64,000 nt of DNA, from the NCBI RefSeq assembly GCF_037975245.1, contig NC_092583.1, positions 6,505,764 to 6,569,763 on the forward strand, in the 5' to 3' direction. Positions 62,500 to 64,000 of this stretch are shown piece after piece. The notes under the pieces are model-generated. The model did not search any database and was not told where the DNA came from. It saw nothing but the letters and a program-made list of their open reading frames with translations. This DNA comes from Apostichopus japonicus. Taxonomy: Eukaryota > Echinodermata > Holothuroidea > Aspidochirotida > Stichopodidae. The number at the start of each line of letters is the position of its first letter. Position 1 is the first letter of the stretch. The position numbers and the translations under genes were made by a program.

Positions 62500-62642
62500 C
62501 AATGCTCAGTGTCCTCAAATATAGCAGCTAGTTTGAAAAGCGGTCGCTTTCGTAGTGCGTTACAACTCTTTCGATGTCGGATATCCTGATCTATTCTTTT
62601 GAAAGTACTTGCAGTCTGCAGATACAAATTTGCTTAAGAGGT
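62500..62642 (+). other. Possible CpG-bearing first exon with splice donor
   Basis: Several CpG dinucleotides cluster around AAGCGGTCGCTTTCGTAGTG and TCTTTCGATGTCGG (about 62538-62581), in a region otherwise poor in CpG. The stretch ends TAAGAG followed by GTATGTATAT (from 62641), a good match to a metazoan splice donor. This would fit a non-coding first exon or promoter-proximal sequence of a plus-strand gene running past the window. Transcription evidence is lacking, so this is only a suggestion. Confidence 0.2.
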
Positions 62643-64000
62643 ATGTATATACCTGTGTTTTCTTACTGAGGGTTGACAGTTGTACATAATTGATTTCACA
62701 AGTATTTGAAGTGACTATTTTTTAAATAAACTTAGACGTAATCTAGCGTTAGGCTAGAATGTATCGCTTAATGAGAAGCCTTTCGCGGTGTATAAATTAC
62801 ACCTAGCCTACATTTGTAGGTGTTAATTGTGTTAGGCTGAGCAATAACGATCACACATAAAGGTAAACTAATGACCGTTGCTTGTATAATAGCTAGGTTA
62901 TGCAATGTTATGCCGAAAAATTTGTTTGCTCACTGTATTAGAAGAAAAATGTTATCTGCAGAAGGTTAATACTGTAAATATTACTAGATGACTATGGAAG
63001 GCTTCCCCCTAATTTTAAATATCATATTCTGAAATATATATTACTATACTAGTTACTAAGTAAGCCTAGGCTAGTATTAGTACACTAGTACTACTAGGCT
63101 AGGCCTAGTTTTGAATAATTTGGTATGTTACAGTATTGAAAAATCATGGTCATCCATAACTTTTAAGAAATAATGCACTGTTTTATTTGTTTATAGCTAG
63201 GCCCCTGGGCCTAGTTAAGAAGGTAAAGACTCAATGTTAAAACCTTTTTAATAATAATAATATAAGTAGCCCTATGGTTGTTTTCAAATATCAGGAATGG
63301 GTTGGTGGTTAAATCTTTTTGGATTTCATGTTTAGTGCTTAGGCTTCAAAGTTTATGTAACAAATTAAGCATTTTGGAGAACAATAGATCATCGTCATTT
63401 TTTATGAGTAGTTTATGAGTACTCCTGTGGAGTATAGTGATACCAACCAACACGATAATGAAAAATATTTCATATCTATAGCCTCTAGGCTTCTAAAAAA
63501 ATTGTGGCTGCCTTATCTCTTTTTGTTGCTTTTTGTCTTGGCTACTGTCAATTTGAAATATTTGCATTGGGTCTATTCCATGTGCTCAGTTTCTGGTGAA
63601 TCATTCTGCGCATGATTTCCAAGAAAATAACTGCCTTCATTGAAGTGATCCTCAGTTAAAATAAAGTTTATTTGCCCAATAGCTGAACTGCCTCTATGCT
63701 ATGTCTGTATGATGCCACTATTTAACTCTATGGAAAGTTACTTTAAAGGGTTAAAAGTTTACAGTGTTGTGGGGAGAACTGTTTAAATTCCTTGGCAATA
63801 AATCATTGAAAGCACAGTTGGTGAAGGTAGCTTAGGTTCAATTTGCCCCTCTATTGTATTCCCAGGTGAATTTAATGGCAATGAAAGTAGATACAACTTT
63901 GGGCAAGCAGGAGGGTAATTACCAGTCTTTATTATGTTTAGAAATCTCTGCAGACAAAGTAACAAATAAAATGATATGTCTGTATTTGATGATGTAAATT
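62643..64000. other. Intron- or intergenic-like unique DNA at the right end
   Basis: AT-rich with repeated CTAGGC/GCCTAG tetra- to hexamers around 63060-63105 and 63196-63215. Small open frames (63415-63615 plus, with a hydrophobic stretch, and 63783-63965 minus) have no recognisable domain. I see no exon I can defend. Confidence 0.4.

Noticed and set aside
63415-63615. 66-codon plus-strand frame with a hydrophobic stretch (PYLFLLLFVLATV)
   Set aside because: A single hydrophobic run in T-rich DNA is common by chance. There is no start-context, splice or family support.

Overview
This window looks like nuclear DNA from an animal. It is AT-rich, has no operons and no long open frames, and more than three quarters of it is satellite DNA. 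The rest holds a decayed C2H2 zinc-finger gene, a probable solo LTR and a hAT-type DNA transposon. The GGCCTA/CTAGGC-rich unique DNA near the right end recalls echinoderm or other marine deuterostome genomes, but that is an impression and not a proof.

Layout. (1) 1-17602: satellite array 1, already under way at base 1. I count 31 complete units in two length classes: 19 long (about 649 bp) and 12 short (about 411 bp). Each unit is a mosaic of a 98-bp module, one or two related modules of about 241 bp, and a 67-bp module. A higher-order pattern of about 3590 bp is clear in the left third. The right edge (17276-17602) is truncated and degenerate. (2) 17698-19071, minus strand: terminal exon of a C2H2 zinc-finger gene, now a pseudogene with stops and frameshifts, split by a 514-bp LTR-like insertion with a 6-bp target duplication. 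(3) 19072-22060: mostly unique DNA with a decayed 53-bp minisatellite. (4) 22069-23509: non-autonomous hAT-like element with terminal inverted repeats, 8-bp target duplication and dense ATATCGG/CCGATA subterminal motifs. (5) 23518-24665: unique spacer. (6) 24666-58060: satellite array 2, about 80 copies of a 417-bp unit that is itself a dimer of two diverged halves (about 215 and 202 bp), with nested duplications of 3, 4, 6, 8 and 24 dimers. Its right end decays over about 600 bp while the left junction is abrupt. (7) 58061-64000: mostly unique DNA with a 42-bp perfect palindrome, a possible first coding exon (60981-61107, plus strand), a small GC-rich minisatellite, a 17-bp direct repeat and a CpG-bearing stretch ending in a splice-donor-like site.

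No intact protein-coding gene is demonstrated. The only protein-family assignment I trust is the zinc-finger pseudogene. The main interest is the architecture of two unrelated satellites only 7 kb apart, whose variants record unequal exchange in detail, including two kinds of short unit in array 1 made by different internal breakpoints. All counts and alignments were made by eye.
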